Assembly: GCA_040235505.1 (NCBI GenBank)
Contig: JBECKW010000059.1
Span: 1-64,000 of the forward strand
DNA: 64,000 bases
Source of the DNA: JBECKW01 sp040235505
Lineage (GTDB): Bacteria; Desulfobacterota; Desulfobacteria; Desulfobacterales; JAFDDL01
Reading direction: 5' to 3'
Below the pieces are notes generated by a model. It saw nothing but the letters and a program-made list of their open reading frames with translations, was not told where the DNA came from and searched no databases. Shown here piece by piece: positions 36,465 to 43,529 of this stretch. The position numbers and the translations under genes are program-made. The stretch's first letter is position 1; every line of letters starts with the position of its first letter.

Positions 36465-37242
36465 GTCGGACATCCTTTTTCTTCCGGTTCTCAAATGTCT
36501 GCAGCGAGGCGGCCCGCTCGCGGGTCGACACACAGGCAAGACAGGCTTCGACTTCGAAATCCATCAATGCCTGAACGCTCGCCTCCCCGGATGCCATCAG
36601 CAGGCCTTTTTTAATCATGCGGATGGAAAAAGAGCTGTTCCGGGATATTTTCCCGGCCAGGGCCATGGCCTCGGACATCAGCCGGTCCGAAGGTACGCAG
36701 GTGTTGACCAGGCCGATAGCGGCGGCTTCACGGCCCGATATATTTTCGGCTGTGAACAGAAGTTCCTTTGCCTTGCCCGGACCCACCAACTGGGGAAGCA
36801 GTCTAAAAGCCCCGCCGGTAACTGACGAGGTGACCCGGGCTTCGGGAGATCCGATTTGCGCATCCTCTGCGGCAATTCGGATGTCGCAGGCAAGCGCAAG
36901 TTCGTAGCCGGAACCGAGTGCATAACCGTTGATCGCCGCAATAATCGGTTTTTCGAATCTGAGGATCTTTCGGGTTGTTTCCTGAAGGTGCTCCAGATAA
37001 TCACGATACTCGGAAAGACTGCGGCCCTTGGATTCCTTGAGGTCCGCGCCTGTGGAAAAAGCCCTCCCGGCTCCGGTGATGATCAGGACTTTTATATCCG
37101 GATCATTCGATGCCAGGTTCAAGGCATCTTCAAATTCCATCCACAGGGTTTGGTTCATGGCATTGAGAACTTCCGGACGATTCAGGGTGATGACGGCCAC
37201 CGGGTGGGGGGCATCATAAACGATACAACGATAATCCGGCAT
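36454..37242 (-). CDS. Enoyl-CoA hydratase/isomerase family protein
   Basis: The 262-residue crotonase-fold enzyme retains the oxyanion-hole segment FSTGADLKE. Both catalytic glutamate positions are also present (GSGYELALACDI and GSPEARVTS), so hydration of 2-enoyl-CoA is plausible. GGGAG 4 bases before ATG 37242 decides the start over an upstream in-frame ATG. It heads the leftward group with the ADP-forming synthetase, tamA, tamB, corA and the glycosyltransferase. Its promoter overlaps that of the divergent DUF2914 gene. Confidence 0.9.
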   Translation of the reverse strand: MPDYRCIVYDAPHPVAVITLNRPEVLNAMNQTLWMEFEDALNLASNDPDIKVLIITGAGRAFSTGADLKESKGRSLSEYRDYLEHLQETTRKILRFEKPIIAAINGYALGSGYELALACDIRIAAEDAQIGSPEARVTSSVTGGAFRLLPQLVGPGKAKELLFTAENISGREAAAIGLVNTCVPSDRLMSEAMALAGKISRNSSFSIRMIKKGLLMASGEASVQALMDFEVEACLACVSTRERAASLQTFENRKKKDVRHES

Positions 37243-37352
37243 CGGGCTCCCTTTCAAAGTATGCATCGTGAAGATGCGGTTAAAAAATCCTTTCGGAAAA
37301 TCAATGGCGGTTATCCAAAAACAGCCGGGTAACGTCTTTTATATGTAGGGAA

Positions 37353-37380
37353 ATCGTAACAAAAGACAATTGCATGTCAA
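37353..37380 (-). promoter_or_regulatory. Sigma-70 promoter for the enoyl-CoA hydratase operon
   Basis: On the minus strand TTGACA (37380-37375) is followed after 16 bases by TACGAT (37358-37353). It lies about 110 bases upstream of the hydratase start and overlaps the divergent promoter. Confidence 0.45.
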
Positions 37381-37398
37381 GAGAATTTCTTGTATATT
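37370..37398 (+). promoter_or_regulatory. Sigma-70 promoter for the DUF2914/cdaA pair
   Basis: TTGCAT (37370-37375), a 17-base spacer and TATATT (37393-37398) lie 32 bases before the DUF2914 start. An inverted repeat CAAGA-N5-TCTTG sits in the spacer and may be an operator shared with the divergent operon. Confidence 0.45.
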
Positions 37399-37430
37399 GT
37401 CTCTTGGAAAATCCTTGAAAGGCTAACCCG

Positions 37431-37865
37431 ATGAGAAATACCGGAAATAAAAATCTGATCGTGCTGCTGCTGTGCATCATTGTGACTGTCTGCCTGCCGG
37501 CGACGGCACAGCAGATTGACGCTACCGCCGGTGCGAATAATTCACCGGTCCTGAAAAACGCAGTGATGTGCGAAGGGGTCCGGGACGGGCTTCCGATCAA
37601 CCAGACCATTATCTTCGAAGTATCCAAAACATCGGCATACTGCTGGAGCGAATTCGATCCCGTGTCGGTTGACGGGATTATCTATCATGAGTGGTATCGA
37701 AAAGGGGAACTCATCACCAGGAAGAAGCTGGCGGTACATACACCGAGATGGGCCTGCTATAGTTCTCTACCGCTTCGACAAGCGGATATCGGCCCGTGGC
37801 AATTGAATATCGTCGATGAAAATGGAAAAATTTTGAAAACACTCAGATTCAGCATTACCGAATAA
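37431..37865 (+). CDS. DUF2914 domain protein, exported
   Basis: The 144-residue protein has a signal peptide (NLIVLLLCIIVTVCLPATA). The DUF2914 domain follows, with characteristic tryptophans and the pattern YHEWYRKGELITRKKLAVHTPRWACYSS and GPWQLNIVDENGKIL. DUF2914 proteins are common in delta-proteobacteria and are predicted periplasmic beta-sandwich domains of unknown function. It is 6 bases upstream of the c-di-AMP synthase and almost certainly co-transcribed with it. Confidence 0.88.
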   Translation: MRNTGNKNLIVLLLCIIVTVCLPATAQQIDATAGANNSPVLKNAVMCEGVRDGLPINQTIIFEVSKTSAYCWSEFDPVSVDGIIYHEWYRKGELITRKKLAVHTPRWACYSSLPLRQADIGPWQLNIVDENGKILKTLRFSITE

Positions 37866-37871
37866 ATCCGT

Positions 37872-39329
37872 ATGAATGCCATTTACCTGTTTTTTTCATC
37901 CCTCCGCTGGCAGGATATACTCGATATCTGCATCAGCAGCTATATCCTGTTTCGCCTGTACGCGCTTTTCAGGGGAACCGCCGCTTTCAGGGTGATGGTG
38001 GGGTTTTCATTTTTATGGCTTTTTCAAAGGCTTTCACTGACACTCGGCCTGATTGTGCTGAGCTATGCCATTCAGGGCATTACCGCCGGCGCGTTTATCA
38101 TCATCGTTGTGATTTTCAGGAATGAAATCCGGACGGTTTTCCAGACCAAAAATGTGGTTGCCATCTTCTGGGGCGGGCCCCAAAAAGTCAAAAGAACCTC
38201 CATCGAGGCGGTCAGCGAAGCGGTTTTCGATATGGCCGAGAAAAATATAGGAGCGCTTCTCGTATATCCCGGAAAGGATGATCTGGAAGAACACGTGCAG
38301 AACGGAGTAAATTGGGACGGTGTGGTTTCCCGGGAGATGGTCAAAAGCATTTTCTGGCGGGGAAATCCGGTTCACGACGGGGCTGCCATTGTGAATGGCG
38401 ACCGGATTGAACGGGTGGCCTGCATTCTGCCGCTTTCCTTGCGGGATGATCTTCCGGCCTACTTCGGAACCCGCCATAGGGCGGCGATGGGATTGAGTGA
38501 AAAATCGGATGCCCTGACCGTACTGGTATCGGAAGAAACCGGGCGTGTGATGACAGCCAAAGACGGGGTGTACAATTACCCAAAAACCCGGGGAGAACTC
38601 AAAACGGTTCTCGAAGATCATTTGGGCCGGAAAACCTTTAATATGAAAGCCCAGAAGAATGAACGGTATGAAATGATCGCCGCAGCCTGTCTTTCATTTC
38701 TTCTCGTGTCCGTTGCATGGTTCGGATTTACCCGGAACTCCGATACGCTGGTTTCCTATGATATTCCCATTCAGTATTCGGGGCGGCCGCAAGGAATGGA
38801 CATCGTGAGTGCATCGGACGATACGGTCAAGGTTCAGCTTATCGGCGCCAAGACGCTTATCAGATCGGTCAGTGCGGACAAGGTGGCTGTCATCGTGGAT
38901 TTGAGCAATCTGCCGGTGGGAACCAGCAGCATCAAAATTCTTCCGAGCTGCGTGTCCACACCACCGGGCGTCGACCTGAACCGGGTGACACCTTCCGAAA
39001 TCGAGGTCACACTTGACCGTTCCGCCACCAAAAAAATTCCCGTTCAAATCGACTGGGAAGGGGAGTTGGCCGACGACCTTCTGCTGGAGAGTGCCACGGT
39101 GGATCCTTCGGTGGTTCAAGTAACGGGAAGGAGTCTCGAATTAAAGAAACTGGACACCCTTTATACGGAAAAGATCTCCCTGGACGGAATCGAAAAGAGC
39201 GGCAAAACAACCGCGTTGATAGCGTTTCCGGAAAACGTGAAAGCGTCACCCGGCTATCGAGACCGGGTGACGGTTACGTATAATGTCGTGCCGCGGGCGG
39301 ATGCACTGAACACCGAACCGAAAGAGTAA
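37872..39329 (+). CDS. cdaA: Diadenylate cyclase fused to YbbR domains
   Basis: The 485-residue protein joins two parts that are separate in Firmicutes. Residues 1-90 hold three membrane helices. Residues about 95-255 are the DisA_N/DAC domain, with catalytic DGA at 169-171 and RHR at 201-203, for making c-di-AMP from two ATP. A fourth membrane helix (about 260-280) leads to two or three YbbR repeats (IQYSGRPQGMDIVS, VEVTLDRSATKKIPVQI) outside the membrane. YbbR proteins (CdaR) regulate CdaA elsewhere, so the fusion carries its own sensor. Confidence 0.92.
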   Translation: MNAIYLFFSSLRWQDILDICISSYILFRLYALFRGTAAFRVMVGFSFLWLFQRLSLTLGLIVLSYAIQGITAGAFIIIVVIFRNEIRTVFQTKNVVAIFWGGPQKVKRTSIEAVSEAVFDMAEKNIGALLVYPGKDDLEEHVQNGVNWDGVVSREMVKSIFWRGNPVHDGAAIVNGDRIERVACILPLSLRDDLPAYFGTRHRAAMGLSEKSDALTVLVSEETGRVMTAKDGVYNYPKTRGELKTVLEDHLGRKTFNMKAQKNERYEMIAAACLSFLLVSVAWFGFTRNSDTLVSYDIPIQYSGRPQGMDIVSASDDTVKVQLIGAKTLIRSVSADKVAVIVDLSNLPVGTSSIKILPSCVSTPPGVDLNRVTPSEIEVTLDRSATKKIPVQIDWEGELADDLLLESATVDPSVVQVTGRSLELKKLDTLYTEKISLDGIEKSGKTTALIAFPENVKASPGYRDRVTVTYNVVPRADALNTEPKE

Positions 39330-39363
39330 AACGCAGCTGTGCCCGTGTTATTCCGGAAAGCCT

Positions 39364-39774
39364 TTAATCACTTTGAATGGTGATTTTTCTCGGTGCGGAC
39401 TTTTCGACTTTCGGCAGCTTCAGACGAAGCACACCGTTTTTCAGGCGAGCATCAATCTTCTGCTGGTCTATGATTTCCGACAGGGAAAATTGTCGATAAT
39501 AGGTGCCGGTTTCATATTCGACCAGGATAGGTTTTTCATCGGGCCTTCTGCCCCCGGAAGTTTCTCCCGTGATTGTCAGCGTGTCATCCCGAAGGTCAAT
39601 CGTTAGCGAGTCAGGGGTTACGCCCGGCATGTCCGCAAGAAGCGTCAACGATTGATCCGTTTCAAAGATATCGACATCCGGAGTAAATATCAGACCGGTA
39701 CGGGTGTGTTCCGCAGCTCCGGAAAGCTCATGTTTTTCTTTTGATTTAAGTTTGTTAATGGATTGATCATTCAT
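39364..39774 (-). CDS. Small heat-shock protein, Hsp20 family
   Basis: The 136-residue alpha-crystallin-domain protein has FTPDVDIFETDQSLTLLADMPGV, the DLRDDTLTITGE strands and the closing LKNGVLRLKLPKVE. The C-terminal I-x-I type anchor appears as ITIQSD. AAAGGAGG lies 8 bases before ATG 39774, so the longer open frame is not used. It acts as an ATP-independent holdase. It is the second gene of a pair with the Hsp20 upstream, 41 bases apart. Confidence 0.92.
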   Translation of the reverse strand: MNDQSINKLKSKEKHELSGAAEHTRTGLIFTPDVDIFETDQSLTLLADMPGVTPDSLTIDLRDDTLTITGETSGGRRPDEKPILVEYETGTYYRQFSLSEIIDQQKIDARLKNGVLRLKLPKVEKSAPRKITIQSD

Positions 39775-39815
39775 CTTTACAGCCTCCTTTGAAAAGTTGA
39801 CGACCAATGAACCCT

Positions 39816-40274
39816 TCAGTTGATAGTGATTTTCCTGGGTTTGCTTTCCTCAGCTTTTGGAACTGAAATGGTCAGAATTCCGTTGGACAGTTTTGCCTCA
39901 ATTTTCGATGGCGCGATATCTCCCGGCAGGGCCAGAACGCGGGAAAATTTTCCGGCTTCACGTTCCCGGCGATGATAGCGGGCGCCTTCGGCTTCCGGTA
40001 CTATTTTTCGCTCTCCGCTGATGGTAAGATTTTTTCCGGTGGCCTGAATGTCCAGTTCGCTCGCATCCATTCCGGGAAGTTCCGCGCGGATGTAATAATT
40101 ATGTACATCTTCTGAAAGATTAAGGGCGGGAAATACTCCGGAGGGATGGTAGTTGACACTCTCTTTCTCTATACCGCCGGTAAAACGGTCCATTTGACGT
40201 CTCATTCTGTCAAACTCTTCAAATGCCCGCTTGAAGTTCCATGCGGGAAAACCGAACGAACTTTTGTAAATCAT
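39816..40274 (-). CDS. Small heat-shock protein, Hsp20 family
   Basis: The 152-residue protein has an N-terminal aromatic arm (FGFPAWNFKRAFEEFDRMRRQ). The alpha-crystallin domain runs about residues 45-140 (LSEDVHNYYIRAELPGMDASELDI, LSNGILTISVPKAEE), ending in an ITIN anchor. Paired Hsp20 genes often form mixed oligomers. A strong AGGAGG site precedes the ATG. A sigma-70-type promoter lies at 40351-40378. No CIRCE element is seen. Confidence 0.93.
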   Translation of the reverse strand: MIYKSSFGFPAWNFKRAFEEFDRMRRQMDRFTGGIEKESVNYHPSGVFPALNLSEDVHNYYIRAELPGMDASELDIQATGKNLTISGERKIVPEAEGARYHRREREAGKFSRVLALPGDIAPSKIEAKLSNGILTISVPKAEESKPRKITIN

Positions 40275-40350
40275 TTTTCCTTCCTCCTGTAATCAGTAAC
40301 AGTTAAAAGAAACATTCGGTATTACCGTGAAGACATTTCAATGTAACAAA

Positions 40351-40378
40351 AATCTAAGTCGGCATTTAGAGTTGTCAA
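40351..40378 (-). promoter_or_regulatory. Sigma-70-type promoter of the hsp20 pair
   Basis: Minus-strand TTGACA (40378-40373), a 16-base spacer, then TAGATT (40356-40351), about 77 bases before the first hsp20 start. Confidence 0.45.
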
Positions 40379-40439
40379 GAATGGCTTTCCAGGGCGACAG
40401 GCCGTTCACATATGTTTTTACAATCCATTACGGGAAAAA

Positions 40440-40458
40440 CCGGAATTCATAGTTCCGG
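40440..40458. promoter_or_regulatory. Palindrome CCGGAA-N7-TTCCGG
   Basis: An inverted repeat centred 137 bases upstream of the predicted sigma-54 start near 40586. It shares CGGAA/TTCCG half-sites with the next palindrome, 41 bases (four helical turns) away. Confidence 0.5.
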
Positions 40459-40481
40459 ATCTGGATTGATCGATTTGAGAA

Positions 40482-40498
40482 ATCGGAAAAGTTCCGAT
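40482..40498. promoter_or_regulatory. Palindrome ATCGGAA-N3-TTCCGAT
   Basis: A perfect 7-bp inverted repeat centred 96 bases upstream of the predicted sigma-54 start. It is a candidate binding site of the activator encoded at 41726. Confidence 0.55.
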
Positions 40499-40559
40499 AT
40501 ACCTCCGGCAGGTCTCATAAATTGCTGCAGTTGGAAATGAAAAAAGGCGCGCATTTCAG

Positions 40560-40575
40560 TGGCATGTAACTTGCT
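40560..40575 (+). promoter_or_regulatory. Sigma-54 (-24/-12) promoter
   Basis: TGGCATGTAACTTGCT has GG (40561-40562) and GC (40573-40574) exactly ten bases apart and a full TTGCT -12 half. The predicted start is near 40586, 50 bases before the ATG of the exported small protein. Confidence 0.8.
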
Positions 40576-40635
40576 CGAGGTATGATCAAAAGTCATCGTG
40601 ACAACAGCGGGGAAACGGCAATCAAAGGGGGGTAT

Positions 40636-40986
40636 ATGAAAAAACCGGGAAGAGGCGGTATATTTTTTTTATCGATACTTGCATTCCTGATGCTGATGAC
40701 GGGTTTTGTCTGGGGGGCTGACGTCACCATCAAGGGAAAAGTCGACGACCAGAGGCAGATCATCGGCAACGATGGGGAAACTTACTCGGTGGTGGAAAAC
40801 GATATGGGCCTGGAAATTGTTCGCAAACACGTCGGTGAAACGGTTAAGATTCAAGGCGCTGTGAAATATTCAGAGGAAGATGACACGATGTTCATAACGC
40901 CAACCCGATATGAAGTTCTCAGTTCTGGAGAAACGGAAGGGCAAGGGGACGAAAACGCAGATGATGAGAGGATAAATGAAAAATAA
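40636..40986 (+). CDS. Exported small protein, OB-fold-like
   Basis: The 116-residue protein has a signal peptide ending GFVWGA. A compact beta-rich domain follows (DVTIKGKVDDQRQIIGNDGETY, then HVGETVKIQGAVKY and FITPTRYEVL). The last 20 residues are acidic and low-complexity. No family is recognised. Its G-x-x-V-K-I-x-G...Y-x-V-L core resembles that of the cytoplasmic protein at 43231, which also has a sigma-54 promoter. GGGGGG before ATG 40636 is the ribosome-binding site; the frame is open 18 codons further upstream. Confidence 0.75.
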   Translation: MKKPGRGGIFFLSILAFLMLMTGFVWGADVTIKGKVDDQRQIIGNDGETYSVVENDMGLEIVRKHVGETVKIQGAVKYSEEDDTMFITPTRYEVLSSGETEGQGDENADDERINEK

Positions 40987-41030
40987 AAAAAGCTTCCTTG
41001 TTTCCCGGGAAAAACGAGTTGTAAAAATGG

Positions 41031-41390
41031 TCAGGAAACCGCCCGCTCGATGCTTTCTTCCTTTGTCTTACATTGAATACATTTGGTGGTTACCGGCCTT
41101 GCTTCAAGCCTTTTGAAAGAGATCTCCTCTCCACATAGCTCACATATGCCATACGTACCGTCATCCATGCATTCAAGTGCATTCCTGATCTTGTTTATCA
41201 AACGGCTTTCCCTGTCGCGGATTCTCAGCAGGTTGCCTTGGGCTTCGTCATAGGAAGCGCGGTCCAAAGGATCGCTGAAATATCCATCCTGGGAGCGAAC
41301 CCCATTGACGGTATCCCCCCCTTGCCTTAAAAGCGTGTCCAGTTGATCGTTGAGAATTTTTTTTAAGTATTCCAGCTCGTTTTGTTTCAC
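41031..41390 (-). CDS. DksA/TraR-family zinc-finger protein
   Basis: The 119-residue protein has an N-terminal coiled coil. The C-terminal C4 zinc finger reads CELCGEEISFKRLEARPVTTKCIQC, with the family RLEARP motif. The YGICELCGEEI context is that of DksA-type proteins, which bind the RNA polymerase secondary channel. It is shorter than classical DksA (about 150 residues) and lacks the DxxDxA tip motif in clear form, so it could also be one of the paralogous DksA-like proteins. It converges on the exported small protein. Confidence 0.85.
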   Translation of the reverse strand: MKQNELEYLKKILNDQLDTLLRQGGDTVNGVRSQDGYFSDPLDRASYDEAQGNLLRIRDRESRLINKIRNALECMDDGTYGICELCGEEISFKRLEARPVTTKCIQCKTKEESIERAVS

Positions 41391-41725
41391 ATGTCCCCCT
41401 TTTATTGAGCATTGACGGGGTATAATCGGTTTTTCAAATTCAATGCGTCCGGATCGAAAAAAATAAAAACATCTTGAAGATTTTCGACCAGCAAATCATG
41501 TGCCATATGGGCCTCGTTTTTGCCAATTATTGAAGAATCGGGGACGTTTCCGTGAGGGAAATAATATTTGAACGGATGTCTATTCAATGATGGGAAAAAA
41601 TATCATTCCTGCATCGGGTGATTATAAAAAAATAATTGACAAAAGAAGAACTTTTGGTTCATATGACCGGAAATTTCGGAACTGAAAATTCTTAAAAACC
41701 CGAGAGAAAATCACCTGAGAATCGA
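41391..41725. other. Intergenic region between dksA-like gene and sigma-54 activator
   Basis: A 61-codon leftward open frame (41402-41587, TTG start, no ribosome-binding site) is not convincing. TTGACA at 41636-41641 may be a -35 element for the activator. A CCGGAAATTTCGG partial palindrome at 41667-41679 recalls the half-sites upstream of 40560 and could mean autoregulation. Confidence 0.4.
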
Positions 41726-43162
41726 ATGAAGACCATTCTGGTTATCGCCACTGAAAACGATGTAATAGACAAGATTCGTTTGTCGTTTCCTTCCGATGTG
41801 CAGATAGATATTTCATCTGATAACCAAGACGCCTTGGGTAGAGTCCAGAAGCGTCGTTACGATCTGGTATTCTGTGACCTCGAAATCCTCATGGCCCAGG
41901 CAGTCGCAGGTTCCTACAGGGATGCGCTTGCGCCATATCAACGTATCTTCCCGCTTGTGCAGATTATCGTTATGGCTCCCCAAAAAATGATCCGCCAGGC
42001 AGTGATGGCCGTCAAAGCGGGGGCATCCGATTATCTGACCTATCCGATTGAATCAAGCGAGATCAGCTATATCGCAGAAAATGTTGAGCGTTCAGCCATT
42101 CTCATGTCGGAACTGGATTATTTCAGAGAGCGATTCTGGAAAACGGATGCCCTTGATTTTGTCCAAACTCGAAATCAGGGAATGAAAACAGTATTTCAGA
42201 AAATTCAATCCGTTGCGCCGACACGTTCGCCGGTCTTGCTTTCGGGAGAGACGGGAACCGGAAAAGGACTTATGGCAAAGCTGATTCACAGGCACAGCAA
42301 CCGGGCGGAAAGTCAATTCATCAGCGTCCATTGCGGCGCAATTCCGGATACGCTGCTGGAAAGCGAGCTTTACGGATATGAAAAAGGCGCTTTCACCGGG
42401 GCTTCCAGAAGAAAGCTCGGGAAATTTGAAATTTCAAATAACGGAACGATATTTTTGGATGAAATCGGTACCATCAGCCCGCCGGGTCAGATTAAATTAC
42501 TTCAGGTGCTTCAGGACGGCACATACAGTCGAATCGGCGGTGAAGAAATACTGAAGACAAATGCAAGGGTTATATCCGCTACCAATTCAAATCTGAAACA
42601 GATGACGGAAGAGGGTCAGTTTCGAAAAGATCTGTACTACCGTCTAAATGTCTTTCCGGTTGAAATACCGCCCCTTCGGGAAAGAAAGGAAGATATACCG
42701 CTGCTTACCGATTATTTTCTGAGAAAACTGAACGCGGATTTCCAGAAGGAAATTCGCGATGTTTCCATTGAGGTCCGGGAGGCTTTTCAGAGGTACTGCT
42801 GGCCCGGAAATATTCGTGAACTGGAGAATCTTCTAGAACGTGCCTATATCCTTGAAAACGGCAGTCAACTGACACCGGGGAGTTTCCCGAAAGAATTGTT
42901 TGAAGATAGCACTTTCCAGGAAAACGGTACGGAACACGATATAAGGCCCCTTGCAGAGGCGAGACGAAAATCAACTGAAGCCTTTGAGACCGAATACCTC
43001 AAAGAGCTGATGGCCAGAAATCGGGGGAAAATCAATAAATCGGCGAAGGATGCAGGAATCACCCCGCGTCAGCTTCACAAATTGATGGTGAAATACGGTT
43101 TACGCAAGGAGGAGTTCAAAGGAAAAACGGATACGGATTTTAACCGATCAGGAGGGAACTGA
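41726..43162 (+). CDS. NtrC-family sigma-54 response regulator
   Basis: The 478-residue protein has a receiver with phospho-acceptor D51 (LVFCDLEI) and lysine-containing YLTYPIES end. The AAA+ domain has Walker A GETGTGKG (174-181) and GAFTGA (221-226). The C-terminal Fis HTH is KINKSAKDAGITPRQLHKLMVKYGL. No kinase gene is adjacent. It is flanked by two small genes that both carry sigma-54 promoters (40560 and 43169), the likely targets. Its HTH end resembles that of the activator at 13263. Confidence 0.93.
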   Translation: MKTILVIATENDVIDKIRLSFPSDVQIDISSDNQDALGRVQKRRYDLVFCDLEILMAQAVAGSYRDALAPYQRIFPLVQIIVMAPQKMIRQAVMAVKAGASDYLTYPIESSEISYIAENVERSAILMSELDYFRERFWKTDALDFVQTRNQGMKTVFQKIQSVAPTRSPVLLSGETGTGKGLMAKLIHRHSNRAESQFISVHCGAIPDTLLESELYGYEKGAFTGASRRKLGKFEISNNGTIFLDEIGTISPPGQIKLLQVLQDGTYSRIGGEEILKTNARVISATNSNLKQMTEEGQFRKDLYYRLNVFPVEIPPLRERKEDIPLLTDYFLRKLNADFQKEIRDVSIEVREAFQRYCWPGNIRELENLLERAYILENGSQLTPGSFPKELFEDSTFQENGTEHDIRPLAEARRKSTEAFETEYLKELMARNRGKINKSAKDAGITPRQLHKLMVKYGLRKEEFKGKTDTDFNRSGGN

Positions 43163-43168
43163 TTTTAA

Positions 43169-43184
43169 TGGCATAAACTTTGCT
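43169..43184 (+). promoter_or_regulatory. Sigma-54 (-24/-12) promoter
   Basis: TGGCATAAACTTTGCT has GG (43170-43171) and GC (43182-43183) ten bases apart and a consensus -12 half. It begins 7 bases after the activator stop and predicts a start near 43195, 36 bases before the next gene. Confidence 0.78.
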
Positions 43185-43230
43185 CGAAAAAAGGCAGCAC
43201 GGCATCTTATAAAAAAAACAAAACGTCCCT

Positions 43231-43512
43231 ATGAGTGAAAAAATGCCATTGAAAAGCCGCCTTTTTGAAGCCATGGGAATTGTGGTTCCGGCGGAATGGG
43301 ATCCCGAAGGGAAACCCTTTGCATGGGTGATTTCCACCTATGATGAGAAACTCTATCGGATCGATACCAGGACGCCCAATGGACTTGCGCTGTGCTCCTT
43401 CCCAGGAAGAAAAATACGTGTTTACGGATACTTGAATGAAGGAGAAGACGGGAATCACCAGCTTACCGTACAAAAATACGCACTTTTGGACGATTTGGAA
43501 ACAATTCGATGA
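43231..43512 (+). CDS. Small cytoplasmic protein, OB-fold-like
   Basis: The 93-residue protein has no signal peptide. Predicted strands PFAWVISTYDEKLYRIDT, GRKIRVYGYLNE and HQLTVQKYALLDDL resemble the core of the exported protein at 40636. No family is recognised. The ribosome-binding site is weak (a GAG before the internal ATG at 43243 is the alternative), but the sigma-54 promoter immediately upstream and the lack of any gene on the opposite strand support it. It converges on the L,D-transpeptidase. Confidence 0.7.
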   Translation: MSEKMPLKSRLFEAMGIVVPAEWDPEGKPFAWVISTYDEKLYRIDTRTPNGLALCSFPGRKIRVYGYLNEGEDGNHQLTVQKYALLDDLETIR

Positions 43513-43529
43513 AAACGACAGAAAAAAAA

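Larger units (their letters stand above)
40275..40635. other. Divergent regulatory region between hsp20 and the exported small protein
   Basis: These 361 bases contain the leftward sigma-70-type promoter of the hsp20 pair (40351-40378), two CGGAA...TTCCG palindromes (40440-40458 and 40482-40498) and the rightward sigma-54 promoter (40560-40575). No gene is seen. Confidence 0.65.

Noticed and set aside
41001..41012. TTTCCCGGGAAA as a terminator between the exported small protein and the DksA-type gene
   Set aside because: Palindrome of only 12 bases without a loop or a T-tract.
41402..41587. A 61-codon leftward frame upstream of the DksA-type gene
   Set aside because: TTG start, no ribosome-binding site, no recognisable domain; kept only as part of the intergenic description.
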